Shown piece by piece: positions 34,791 to 43,341 of a DNA stretch of 64,000 bases. The first letter of the stretch is position 1; the number at the start of each line of letters is the position of its first letter. The stretch spans positions 1 to 64,000 of the forward strand of contig NZ_JAIEUI010000028.1 in assembly GCF_022234545.1 (NCBI RefSeq), read 5' to 3'. The DNA comes from Paenibacillus piscarius. Lineage in GTDB: Bacteria; Bacillota; Bacilli; Paenibacillales; Paenibacillaceae. Below the pieces are notes generated by a model. That model saw only the letters and a program-made list of their open reading frames with translations, searched no databases and had not been told where the DNA came from. Both the position numbers and the translations under genes were made by a program.

Positions 34791-35423
34791 ATGTTTAAGT
34801 TTAGCAAAAAAGTTCTGACGGTAGTGATGGCAGCCACGATGAGCTTCAGCGCGTTCGCAGCGACTGCAGGTGCAACAGATTATTGGCAGAACTGGACCGA
34901 TGGCGGCGGAACGGTGAATGCGGTTAACGGGGCGGGCGGCAATTACAGTGTAAACTGGTACAATACCGGCAACTTTGTAGTGGGTAAAGGCTGGACTTAC
35001 GGATCACCGAACCGGGTAGTAAACTATAATGCGGGGGTCTTTGCGCCTTCCGGTAACGGTTACCTGACCTTATATGGATGGACCCGGAACTCCCTTATTG
35101 AATATTACGTGGTAGATAACTGGGGCACATACAGACCAACTGGCGATCACAAGGGTACGGTGTATAGTGATGGCGCCACGTACGATATCTATCGGACGAT
35201 GCGTTACAACGCTCCTTCCATTGACGGAAATGCTACGTTCCCGCAGTACTGGAGTGTAAGACAATCCAAACGGCCTATCGGAAGCAATGTCCAGATTACG
35301 TTCAGCAACCACGTGAACGCCTGGCAGAGCAAATCAATGTATCTGGGAAGCAGCTGGTCCTACCAGGTATTGGCTACCGAGGGATACCAGAGCAGCGGCT
35401 CCTCCAACGTAACCGTGTGGTAA
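34791..35423 (+). CDS. xynA: Secreted GH11 endo-1,4-beta-xylanase
   Basis: A 210-residue xylanase that cuts the backbone of plant xylan outside the cell. Signal peptide about 1-28 with cleavage before [12 protein letters not shown], the typical start of mature Bacillus family 11 enzymes. The beta-jelly-roll carries nucleophile Glu104 ([12 protein letters not shown]) and acid/base Glu197 ([10 protein letters not shown]). The thumb loop RQSKRPIG is intact. There is no carbohydrate-binding module. GGGAGG precedes ATG 34791. It is transcribed alone from a cre-controlled promoter. Confidence 0.97.
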   Translation: MFKFSKKVLTVVMAATMSFSAFAATAGATDYWQNWTDGGGTVNAVNGAGGNYSVNWYNTGNFVVGKGWTYGSPNRVVNYNAGVFAPSGNGYLTLYGWTRNSLIEYYVVDNWGTYRPTGDHKGTVYSDGATYDIYRTMRYNAPSIDGNATFPQYWSVRQSKRPIGSNVQITFSNHVNAWQSKSMYLGSSWSYQVLATEGYQSSGSSNVTVW

Positions 35424-35483
35424 CGGACAAGCTGAACGCCATGTTGCCGGTTCCGGCAATGGCAGGGCTCAGCTAGACAGGGC

Positions 35484-35528
35484 TAAGGCCGGCCGGGTGG
35501 ATGGACAAGCTGCCGGCCTTATCATTTT
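35484..35528 (+). terminator. Terminator after xylanase gene
   Basis: TAAGGCCGGC / GCCGGCCTTA, ten perfect pairs with an 18-base loop; the T-tail is weak. Confidence 0.6.
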
Positions 35529-35587
35529 GACACATAGATCGGAACTACAGCCTGTACCTTGCCAACTGTTCATGAGGAGAGGGTTCC

Positions 35588-36439
35588 ATGAGACGACCAT
35601 TAATGATGCTGTGCATAGCCGTCACGTTAATTGCCATCACTGCCTGCTCGCAGGAGAAGCCTGTTAAGGATGAGCGCTTAGTATGGGTCGAGGGCGGCAC
35701 TTTCAAAGATATGAAATCTAATTATTATGGGAAGGGTGTGACCCTCCCGGACTTCTACATCGGTAAGTATGAGGTGACCCAGCAAGAATGGCTGGAGGTT
35801 ATGGACACGAATCCTTCCCAGTTCCAGGGGGAGAAGCTGCCGGTAGAGAGTGTGAGCTGGTATGATGCGATAGAGTACTGCAATGAGCGGAGTGTGAAGG
35901 AGGGGCTGGAGCCCTATTACACGATTGACAAGAACAAGGTCGATCCGAATAATACCAGCGACCGTGATTTCATGAAATGGACAGTAACGGCTAAAGAAGG
36001 AGCAGACGGGTACCGTTTGCCGACAGAGGCCGAGTGGGAATATGCAGCAGGCGGAGGTCAGAAGAGCCAGAGCAATCTTTACAGCGGGAGCAACAATGTG
36101 GAGGAGGTGGCGTGGTACTGGAGGAATTCCGGGGACCAGTATCTGACCGGGGATTGGAACTGGCCGATTATCGAGAGCAACCATAGCCAGCCCCAAGCCG
36201 GCGGCCTTAAGAAGGCCAATGAGCTGGGACTGTACGATATGTCAGGCAACGTAAGGGAATGGTGCTGGAACTGGTACGGTGAACCGGACAGTAAGACCGG
36301 AGCGCTCCGGCTGGTGAAGGGCGGCGGCTGGATCGGAGGAGAGGGCAGTGCTGAAATTTCCTTCCGTGGCCAATATGAGCCAAGCAGCCGGGGAAATGAC
36401 CAGGGGTTTCGGGTGGTGCGTGCTGCAACTGACAAGTGA
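35588..36439 (+). CDS. SUMF1/FGE-fold lipoprotein without catalytic cysteines
   Basis: A 283-residue lipoprotein with lipobox ITAC and lipidated Cys20. The rest is a formylglycine-generating-enzyme/sulfatase-modifying-factor domain: FYIGKYEVTQQEW (about 57-69), YRLPTEAEWEYAAGG, GLYDMSGNVREWCWNWYG and GFRVVRAA at the C-terminus. In true FGE enzymes two Cys near the C-terminus bind copper; here that segment has Val instead (GFRVVRA). It is therefore probably not a classical sulfatase activator. Many SUMF1-domain proteins bind ligands or act on other substrates. No sulfatase gene is adjacent. Confidence 0.85.
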   Translation: MRRPLMMLCIAVTLIAITACSQEKPVKDERLVWVEGGTFKDMKSNYYGKGVTLPDFYIGKYEVTQQEWLEVMDTNPSQFQGEKLPVESVSWYDAIEYCNERSVKEGLEPYYTIDKNKVDPNNTSDRDFMKWTVTAKEGADGYRLPTEAEWEYAAGGGQKSQSNLYSGSNNVEEVAWYWRNSGDQYLTGDWNWPIIESNHSQPQAGGLKKANELGLYDMSGNVREWCWNWYGEPDSKTGALRLVKGGGWIGGEGSAEISFRGQYEPSSRGNDQGFRVVRAATDK

Positions 36440-36646
36440 TTGACTAGTGCGTATTCATCATACACAGAACAGCTTAGACGGCCCGCCTTCGGGAAGCTTG
36501 TCCGGCATAGCTCATCTACGGATGCGGCGGCTGGAGAGGAACCGGAGGCTTTTTTTGGCTTGTCTGATGCATCCTTTCAACTTACATTCAGGTTCACTAT
36601 GTATACTCCTGGTACGAATTAAGGCGCTGCCGATCAGGAGGCTATC

Positions 36647-38215
36647 ATGGTAAAAGGAATCCAGCAACTCATAACAATCATTCTCGCCTTGTTCATCGGG
36701 CTGTTCATTACCTCATCGTTCTTCCTCCGGGCCAAATACAATTACTCCCTGTATGGAGACAGGCCAGTGCTGGAAGGGCAGCAGCTACTTGTCTTATTGC
36801 TATGGATTGTAGTTGTTCTGGGACTGGGCTTCGTGCTGTACAAACTCGCTCAGAGGCTTGAAAGGTACAGCCGGGCCAAGGTCATTCCCGCAGTGCTGCT
36901 GTTGTCCGGTGTGATGCAGACCGTGATTATTTTCCTGTTCACCCGCATGCCTACAGATGATTCGCAGACAGTGCTGTCCCTGGCCTGGGCCATGCTCTAT
37001 GACAAGGATTATTCCTCCTTTCAGTCCGGTGGATACCTGTATATGTTCCCGTTCAATTTCTCCATCGTGCTGTATCTGAAGACCCTGCTGCTCCTGTTCC
37101 CGGACAATTATCTGGTCATCAAGGGCTTCAATATCCTGTTTACGCTCACTACCACGCTGGTCATCTATCTGCTCGGCCAAGAACTGAGCCCCCAATCCCG
37201 CAGCAAACACTATGGCCTGCTGATTGTCGCTGCGACCTATATACCGGCTATGTTCATGAGCAACTTCATCTATAACGACGGGATTGCCACGGCGCTGCTT
37301 ACCAGTGCGCTCTACTTCGCGGTCCGGTTTATCCGCAGGAAGTCCATGAAGGATATACTGTTCGCAGCCGTTCTGCTGGCATCCGGCAACTACTTCCGCA
37401 GTATAGGGATAATTGTACTGATTGCCATTGTTCTCGGTCTGCTCCTTAACGTGCGGGCGGTTGGTGCGAAGAAAGCCATTGCCTCCATAAGCATAATAGT
37501 GATGCTGTTTAACGTTCCCGGCTGGATTCAGAACGCGGCGCTTGAAGCAAGAGGAATCGTAGACGAATCACCGTCCAGCAACTCTGCTCCGGTGTACATG
37601 TGGCTGAATATGGGGATTAATCTGGCGACATTCGGGTTCTGGGATGACCGGGAGAGCTATAATATCTACCAGCAGGATGCCGGCTATAACAAGGCGGATA
37701 GTGTAGAACTGTTCAAGGCGTCCATCCGCAGCAAGCTCTCAAGCGCATCCTTTACGGAGCTAGCCGAAATGTATTATAAAAAGCTGGTCTGGACCTGGAC
37801 GGAAGGGACTTATCAGATGGAGCGCTACGGGATTGGAAACGAAGGAGGAGCCTCCTTCACTGGCGGAAGGGGCGGAATGGTGATGGGCTCTTACAGCTAT
37901 TCCACCGCCGCAAGCCGATTGTTTGAAGGTGCTTCTGTGTACCGGAGCGGCTTGCTGTGGGCCTTATATGTCCAGAATTTCCTGATGTACGGGTTCATTC
38001 TGATCCGGCTAATACAGGGGCTGCGGACTAAGCGCTTCGCGGAGACCCCGCTCCTTCTGGTGATTCTTGGCTTCATCGGCTTCTATCTGCTGTGGGAGAT
38101 TAAGTCCCGGTATATTTATCCTGTATATCCGCTACTGCTCGTCTTATCTTATCTGGGGTTCCAAGACGTCTATGGCCTGCTGACCGGCAGAAGGAGGTCT
38201 CATAATGCGGACTAA
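36647..38215 (+). CDS. Polytopic membrane protein, GT39/PMT-like glycosyltransferase
   Basis: A 522-residue protein with about eleven hydrophobic helices. The first outer loop contains RMPTDDSQTVLSLAW, where an acidic pair follows the first helices as in GT-C transferases of family 39, which move a sugar from a polyprenyl phosphate to protein or polymer. A second large loop lies near 300-400 and a last helix set near 440-510. Assignment to GT39/PMT is by overall pattern and is moderate. The gene overlaps the small lipoprotein gene by 11 bases, so both are made together. Confidence 0.65.
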   Translation: MVKGIQQLITIILALFIGLFITSSFFLRAKYNYSLYGDRPVLEGQQLLVLLLWIVVVLGLGFVLYKLAQRLERYSRAKVIPAVLLLSGVMQTVIIFLFTRMPTDDSQTVLSLAWAMLYDKDYSSFQSGGYLYMFPFNFSIVLYLKTLLLLFPDNYLVIKGFNILFTLTTTLVIYLLGQELSPQSRSKHYGLLIVAATYIPAMFMSNFIYNDGIATALLTSALYFAVRFIRRKSMKDILFAAVLLASGNYFRSIGIIVLIAIVLGLLLNVRAVGAKKAIASISIIVMLFNVPGWIQNAALEARGIVDESPSSNSAPVYMWLNMGINLATFGFWDDRESYNIYQQDAGYNKADSVELFKASIRSKLSSASFTELAEMYYKKLVWTWTEGTYQMERYGIGNEGGASFTGGRGGMVMGSYSYSTAASRLFEGASVYRSGLLWALYVQNFLMYGFILIRLIQGLRTKRFAETPLLLVILGFIGFYLLWEIKSRYIYPVYPLLLVLSYLGFQDVYGLLTGRRRSHNAD

Positions 38216-38450
38216 GAAATATTACATCACATTAATCATTAGCTTGCTTAGTTGTTCGCTGGTGCTCACCTCCTGCGAAGCAATCACCGCCCAGAACATT
38301 ACAAGTGCAGACTTCAACTCCCGGCCCGGCGGTTTCCCCGGTATGAACGGAGGCACGGGCTCCAAGGATGGCGGGAGAGGGATGGACCGGGGAGGAGCGA
38401 GAAGGCAAGGAACGCAAGGCCCGGACAGGAGAGACGGCAGCACGCAATGA
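38205..38450 (+). CDS. Small Gly/Arg-rich lipoprotein coupled to GT39-like gene
   Basis: An 81-residue lipoprotein: signal segment about 6-22, lipobox LTSC with Cys24, then a short acidic/polar stretch and a flexible Gly/Arg/Asp-rich tail. AAGGAGGT inside the end of the upstream gene gives an excellent ribosome binding site for ATG 38205, which supports that it is real despite its size. Its tail suggests an extended, perhaps polymer- or wall-contacting region. I do not recognise a family. Confidence 0.7.
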   Translation: MRTKKYYITLIISLLSCSLVLTSCEAITAQNITSADFNSRPGGFPGMNGGTGSKDGGRGMDRGGARRQGTQGPDRRDGSTQ

Positions 38451-38485
38451 TTGCGGAGCAGGGCGCTGCCGCTATGCTGATGTTG

Positions 38486-39013
38486 TTAGGCCAGCGCCTC
38501 CGGCAGATGCTTTCTCCACTTGCGGAGCTTCGCACGGAAGGTCTGGAACGGGGCGGCGGAGTTGATGTGAATCCACCGGGCCATCGGCCAGTTGGCCTTG
38601 GTTCCGGTCCACTGGCGGGCGCCTTGAACGAACAGCTCCTCCTCCGTTAAGGTGCCGATCCAATCGAGCCACTGCTGCTCCTTTTGCCGGAATAATTCAC
38701 GCAGCTCTGGCAGGGAATATCCGGCATAGGTTCTATAGAAGGATTGATACAATCCCCCAAGCGCATTCCACTTATATCCCTCGGCAGGCATCTGGACTGT
38801 CCGTCCCGCCAGCTCCTCCCGCTCCCAGCCCATCACCAGCTCCAGCCATCCGAGCTGATAAGCGAGGATCTCGGCCGGTGTTTTGTCCACCTCCGGGATT
38901 CGGGTATCCTTATAGGTATCGTTAATCCCGTCGAACTCGGCATCCAGCAGCACGTACAGTGCACGGATCTTGTCCATCAGCTCCTGCCTGGACGCATATT
39001 CATAACTTGCCAT
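38486..39013 (-). CDS. ClbS/DfsB-family four-helix protein
   Basis: A 175-residue protein of the ClbS/DfsB (DUF1706) family, in the DinB-like four-helix-bundle group. SRQELMDKIRALYVLLDAEFDGI and the later LAYQLGWLELVMGWE match well. The characterised member ClbS protects colibactin producers from their own genotoxin; most members, including stand-alone ones like this, are uncharacterised. AAGGAGTGG precedes ATG 39013 on the minus strand. Confidence 0.85.
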   Translation of the reverse strand: MASYEYASRQELMDKIRALYVLLDAEFDGINDTYKDTRIPEVDKTPAEILAYQLGWLELVMGWEREELAGRTVQMPAEGYKWNALGGLYQSFYRTYAGYSLPELRELFRQKEQQWLDWIGTLTEEELFVQGARQWTGTKANWPMARWIHINSAAPFQTFRAKLRKWRKHLPEALA

Positions 39014-39115
39014 AACACAACCACTCCTTATACTTGGGTTATACCACAGGGCTGTGACAGCAGTCTGTCAAGTTCGAAGTGGTGCCTAGAAACTATATGT
39101 ATTCTCCTGGCGGGT

Positions 39116-39670
39116 CTATCGCCAAAGATGCTCAACCCCCATAAGCTGGTCTTCGTGAAAGCTTAGCTTATAAATGTCGGGCATCTCTAACTGCTTCCAG
39201 AAGTTATAATCATAACGCATGTCCAGCGCATTCATAATCAGGACCATAAGATTACCATGGGTTGCTACAGCAATCGTATTGCCTTGGTATTGATGTAATA
39301 CTCTATAGAGTGCTTGTACGCCTCTCTTCTGGGCAACCCGATTGGATTCTCCCCCAGGCCAGGCAAAGGAATCGTCCTCCCATACTTTGGCCACTGCATG
39401 TCTGAAGTCGGGGACAGGTTCTGCAGACAACACTCTTTCTCTAAAATCATCTTCGATGATAATCTGAGTATTCAATGGCTTCTCCAGTCCTTCAATAGTC
39501 TGAATAGCCCGTTTGTAGGGGCTTGAGATCAGAATATTGATCTGCTCATGGTGGAGTAGCTCGGTAACTCTTAGGGCGTCTGCCTCTCCATTGGCAGATA
39601 AAGGTCTGTTGAATTCATCCGCAGAATAAGTAGAGTGGGCATGCCTTACGAAGTACAGCGTGGTAGCCAT
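39116..39670 (-). CDS. Histidine phosphatase family protein
   Basis: A 184-residue member of the phosphoglycerate-mutase-like superfamily. The phospho-accepting motif is YFVRHAHS near residue 6; the second conserved Arg is in SSPYKRAIQT and the second His in ATHGN near residue 137. These small members dephosphorylate metabolites or proteins; the substrate is unknown. AGGTGAGG precedes ATG 39670. Confidence 0.88.
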   Translation of the reverse strand: MATTLYFVRHAHSTYSADEFNRPLSANGEADALRVTELLHHEQINILISSPYKRAIQTIEGLEKPLNTQIIIEDDFRERVLSAEPVPDFRHAVAKVWEDDSFAWPGGESNRVAQKRGVQALYRVLHQYQGNTIAVATHGNLMVLIMNALDMRYDYNFWKQLEMPDIYKLSFHEDQLMGVEHLWR

Positions 39671-39734
39671 TCACTATCGCCTCACCTATTAATATTTGAC
39701 TGTATTGTAACACACAGGAATCGGGGGTTCAGTG

Positions 39735-40673
39735 ATGAAGAATCAGTACGAAGAGAGAATCAGGCAGGTCATTGCTTACATAGAAAAGCACAGCAGCCAG
39801 CCCCTGCGGCTGGAGCAGCTGGCGGAGGTTGCCCATTTCTCCAAGTATCATTTCACGCGGATCTTTACAGCGGTCACCGGCATGACGCCCATGGCCTTCG
39901 TAATCAGGAAGCGTGTCGAGCGGGCGATGATGCTGCTGAGCCGGACGAACCAGACGATTCTGGAGATCGCGGGCCATTGCGGGTTCGAGTCCGTCTCTGC
40001 GCTGGGCGTTCATTTCAAGCGGCATTACGGCTGCTCCCCGGGCAGCATCAGGAGCCGGAAGCGCAATCTTAGCAATATCCCGGCAGTCTTCAGCAATAGT
40101 CAGGCAGAGCCGTCGCCCCTCACGGATTACAATAGAGCAGGAAGTAATCCGTTACTGAGGAGGGCGTGGGATACAATGGTAGAGCTTAGAGATATTGCGG
40201 AGGTTGAAGTTGCCTATATCAGGCATATCGGAAGCTACCTGAAGACGTACAACGCATGGGATAAGCTGAACCGCTGGGCGGCGAAGCAAGGACTCCATCC
40301 GGAGAATCAGCAGTTTATCGGGATCTCGCTGGATGACGGGGAGCTGACAGAAGAGCCCCTCTGCCGGTATGATGCTTGCGTGACACTGCCTGCCGGTTTT
40401 GATCGGGAGGCGCACCGGGAGGAGGTCGGGTTCAAGACATTGGCCGGCGGGCTGTATGCGGTGTATTCCTACTATGATACGGTAGATAGATTTGTCCTTG
40501 CGTACGATAGCATGTTCAGCGTATGGTTACCCCGCAGCGGTTATGAAGCCGATGACCGGCCATGCCTGGAGTACTGCCTGAATGATCCGGCGCAGGACCC
40601 CGAGGGCAGGTGCAAGGTTGATCTGTACGTCCCGATCCGCCAGAACGCTCAGAGAGCTGAGAATGGAGTGTAA
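39735..40673 (+). CDS. AraC-family regulator with GyrI-like effector domain
   Basis: A 312-residue regulator. N-terminal double helix-turn-helix (about 8-105; LRLEQLAEVAHFSKYHFTRIF and ILEIAGHCGFESVSALGVHFK), then a linker, and a C-terminal GyrI-like small-molecule-binding domain (about 150-305). This order resembles Rob/SoxS-type multidrug regulators such as those binding hydrophobic drugs. ATG 39735 is one codon after a GTG at 39732; either could be used. The downstream acetyltransferase gene follows after four bases, so the two are co-transcribed. Confidence 0.88.
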   Translation: MKNQYEERIRQVIAYIEKHSSQPLRLEQLAEVAHFSKYHFTRIFTAVTGMTPMAFVIRKRVERAMMLLSRTNQTILEIAGHCGFESVSALGVHFKRHYGCSPGSIRSRKRNLSNIPAVFSNSQAEPSPLTDYNRAGSNPLLRRAWDTMVELRDIAEVEVAYIRHIGSYLKTYNAWDKLNRWAAKQGLHPENQQFIGISLDDGELTEEPLCRYDACVTLPAGFDREAHREEVGFKTLAGGLYAVYSYYDTVDRFVLAYDSMFSVWLPRSGYEADDRPCLEYCLNDPAQDPEGRCKVDLYVPIRQNAQRAENGV

Positions 40674-40677
40674 GAGA

Positions 40678-41280
40678 ATGAATATGGAGGCTGTATTTGA
40701 CCAGTTCCCGGTCCTGAGTTCTGGGGAGCTGATACTAAGCAAGATTGAGGAGCGGCATCTGGACGACCTGTTCGGCATCTACAGTAATGATCGGGTCTTT
40801 GAGTTTTGCGGCATCATTCCCAAGCACAACAAGGTGACGGTGAAGAGCATGATCGGTCACTATGAACGGGATTATGGTAAAAGATCACGGATCAAGTGGG
40901 GCATCTTCGCCGCAGAGGACGACACGCGCCTGCTCGGAATCATTGAAGCCTGCGAATTCAATCAGAAGGTGAACATGGTGACGATTGGCTACTTCCTCGC
41001 GGAAGCCCATTGGGGGAAAGGCCTGGCTTCCAGAGCGGTGGCCCTGCTGACAGAATTCCTGTTCATGGAGGTGCAGGTGAACCGGATTCAGGCGGAGGTG
41101 ATGCTGAGCAACGAGTCCTCCAAGAGGGTGCTACGAAAGAATGGCTACGTCAAGGAAGGAATGCTGCGGCAAGCGGCACTCTGGTCCGGCAAGGGCGTGG
41201 TTGATCTGGAGATCTACAGTATGCTGAGGGAAGATTACATGAAGGTTCTAGAACCGGACCATGAAGCTCTTATTCTGTAA
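40678..41280 (+). CDS. RimJ/RimL-type GNAT acetyltransferase
   Basis: A 200-residue acetyltransferase of the RimJ/RimL group, which modifies N-termini of ribosomal proteins or small molecules. The CoA motif AEAHWGKGLASRAVALL and VMLSNESSKRVLRKNGYVKEGMLRQAA are diagnostic. ATG 40678 is chosen because GGAG at 40665-40668 is nine bases upstream; the open frame continues upstream inside the AraC gene but without a start signal. Control by the linked AraC-GyrI protein is likely. Confidence 0.85.
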   Translation: MNMEAVFDQFPVLSSGELILSKIEERHLDDLFGIYSNDRVFEFCGIIPKHNKVTVKSMIGHYERDYGKRSRIKWGIFAAEDDTRLLGIIEACEFNQKVNMVTIGYFLAEAHWGKGLASRAVALLTEFLFMEVQVNRIQAEVMLSNESSKRVLRKNGYVKEGMLRQAALWSGKGVVDLEIYSMLREDYMKVLEPDHEALIL

Positions 41281-41510
41281 AAAGGACAGCTGTATCGCCC
41301 ACCCGCGGACTGAGGGGCCGTTATAGGGCCAGTTGGTGGTAGAAATGAGGCAAAAGCGACCGGTTACGTGCATGTGAGTCCGCCTGGCTCGCAAAATGGT
41401 GAAATTCACAGGAATAGCGGCTCTCCAGTCCGCCTGGCCCGCAGCAGGAGTACTCCAGTAACATTAGTCTTAAGTGATAACGGGGTCTTGTGAGCCGCCT
41501 AAAAACACCA
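41281..41510. other. Intergenic stretch with 17-bp direct repeat
   Basis: AGTCCGCCTGGCTCGCA (41377-41393) recurs at 41427-41443 with one change, 50 bases apart. No open frame is supported. Looks like non-coding repeat-derived sequence. Confidence 0.4.
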
Positions 41511-41550
41511 AAAAACCGCAGACAGGGGACAACCTCTGCTGCGGTTTTCG
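41511..41550 (-). terminator. Terminator of ABC exporter operon
   Basis: AAAACCGCAG... / ...CTGCGGTTTT stem (41512-41528 with 41533-41548) with T-runs on both strands; it ends the leftward exporter operon. Confidence 0.8.
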
Positions 41551-41565
41551 TATGACATGATAAAA

Positions 41566-43341
41566 CTAGGCTTCCATCTTCTGCGCCGTATACAGCCGGT
41601 GGTACAGGCCGCGGCGGGCGATCAGCTCGTCATGCGAGCCGCTCTCGGCAATGCCCTTATTCGCCACATACATAATGCGGTCACAGTTCTTCACCGTAGA
41701 CAGGCGGTGCGCGATGATAAATGAGGTGCGTCCCTTCAGCAGCTCATTCAGCCCCTTCTGAAGCAGACGCTCGGTCTGCGCATCGATGGAGGAGGTTGCT
41801 TCATCCAGAATGAGAATCCGCGGATCAGCCAGCAGCGTCCGGGCGAAGGAGATAAGCTGGCGCTGTCCCTGGGAGAGCTTGGAGCCGCGCTCGTTCACCT
41901 CGGTCTGGTACCCCTGATCGAATTCGCGGATGAAGTCATCGGCACAGACCGCCTTCGCGGCAGCAATGACTTCCTGCTCGGTTGCATCCGGCTTGCCGTA
42001 GCGGATATTGTCCATAATGGTCCCCGAGAAAATAAAGCTGTCCTGCAGCATAATTCCCATCTGGCTGCGCAATGATTTCAGCGTAATCTGGGAGATATCC
42101 TGTCCGTCGATCAGAATGCGTCCGCCCGTCAGGTTATAGAAACGCGAGATCAAGTTGACGACCGTGGTCTTGCCCGCACCGGTCGGACCGACCAGAGCAA
42201 CGCTCTCTCCTGCTGCCACATCGAAGGAGATGTTCTCCAGGATATTCAGCCCCGGATCGTAGGCGAAGGTGACATCATCGAAGGTCACCCGGCCCTGAAC
42301 CGGAGGCAGTGCCTTGGCTCCGGGAACATCGCTGACCGTCACCGGCTCATCCAGCGTCTCGAAGATCCGCTCCAGATAAGCCACTGCATTAATGAAGTTG
42401 TTGTACAGGTTCGACAGGTTCAGGATCGGCTGCCAGAAGCGGGCCGCGTAGCTGCTCATGGCGAGAATCACGCCCAGCGTCATGTTCTGCGGGTCCAGGG
42501 TCAGCAGGCCGACCAGGAAGATCATGGCCGTCACAATGGTTGAGAGGTTATCGACACTGAACGGAATCAGGATGTTGTAGCGCAGCGCCTTCATCCAGGC
42601 CGTGCGGAAGTTGCCGGCCAGCCGGGTGAAGATGCCTTCATTACGCGTCTCCCGCGAGAACATTTGGGTGACGCCGATGCCGCTGATGCTCTCCTGCAGA
42701 TAGGCGTTCAGGTTGGAGCTTTTGTTCGATACGGCCTGCCAGGCCCGGCGCTGCCGGGTCTTGATCAGCAGCATGATGCCAAGGAATACAGGCAGTCCGG
42801 CCAGGATGATGAAGGAGAGCCGCACATCCACAGCGAACATGAACACTGCAATGAAGATCAGATTCACAATCTCCAGAATGAAGTTGATAATTCCGTTAGA
42901 CAACACATCGGAGACTGCATTCACATAGTTCACGACCCGGATCAGGATTTTGCCCTGCGGCCGGTCATCGTAGTATTTGAATGGCAGGTCCTGCAGATGC
43001 TTGAACAGATCTGTGCGTATATCGAAGATAATATCCTGGCCCACACTTGTCATAATCCGCGAGCGGATGGTCGCCAGAATGACGCTGACCACAATCGTTG
43101 CCAGCATCAGTACGGACCAGCCAACCAGTGCGCCCATATCCTTGGCAGGAATGGTCACATCCACGACATGCTGCATAATCAGCGGAGCCGACAGGGCGAT
43201 CGCCGCCGACAATGCGCTGAGCAGGAAGGCGATAAGCATCGGCTTCTTTTTGCGTCTGATATAGACCATCGCCCGCCGGAAATGCTTGATATTAAACGGC
43301 GATTCCAGATTCTCATCGACATCGAATTTATTCCTGGCCAC
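41566..43341 (-). CDS. Heterodimeric ABC exporter subunit (LSQGQ signature)
   Basis: A 591-residue half-transporter. Exporter-type transmembrane domain about 25-325; nucleotide-binding domain with Walker A GPTGAGKTT (about 384), signature LSQGQRQL (about 488), Walker B ILILDEATS (about 508) with catalytic Glu, and H-loop IIAHRLST. The signature LSQGQ departs from LSGGQ. The pair resembles Bacillus subtilis YfiBC multidrug-type exporters. It is the second gene of a two-gene leftward operon and overlaps the partner by 14 bases. Confidence 0.9.
   Translation of the reverse strand: MARNKFDVDENLESPFNIKHFRRAMVYIRRKKKPMLIAFLLSALSAAIALSAPLIMQHVVDVTIPAKDMGALVGWSVLMLATIVVSVILATIRSRIMTSVGQDIIFDIRTDLFKHLQDLPFKYYDDRPQGKILIRVVNYVNAVSDVLSNGIINFILEIVNLIFIAVFMFAVDVRLSFIILAGLPVFLGIMLLIKTRQRRAWQAVSNKSSNLNAYLQESISGIGVTQMFSRETRNEGIFTRLAGNFRTAWMKALRYNILIPFSVDNLSTIVTAMIFLVGLLTLDPQNMTLGVILAMSSYAARFWQPILNLSNLYNNFINAVAYLERIFETLDEPVTVSDVPGAKALPPVQGRVTFDDVTFAYDPGLNILENISFDVAAGESVALVGPTGAGKTTVVNLISRFYNLTGGRILIDGQDISQITLKSLRSQMGIMLQDSFIFSGTIMDNIRYGKPDATEQEVIAAAKAVCADDFIREFDQGYQTEVNERGSKLSQGQRQLISFARTLLADPRILILDEATSSIDAQTERLLQKGLNELLKGRTSFIIAHRLSTVKNCDRIMYVANKGIAESGSHDELIARRGLYHRLYTAQKMEA

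Noticed and set aside
36526-36558. Terminator before the GT39-like gene
   Set aside because: A run of seven T is present but I could not find a convincing stem before it.
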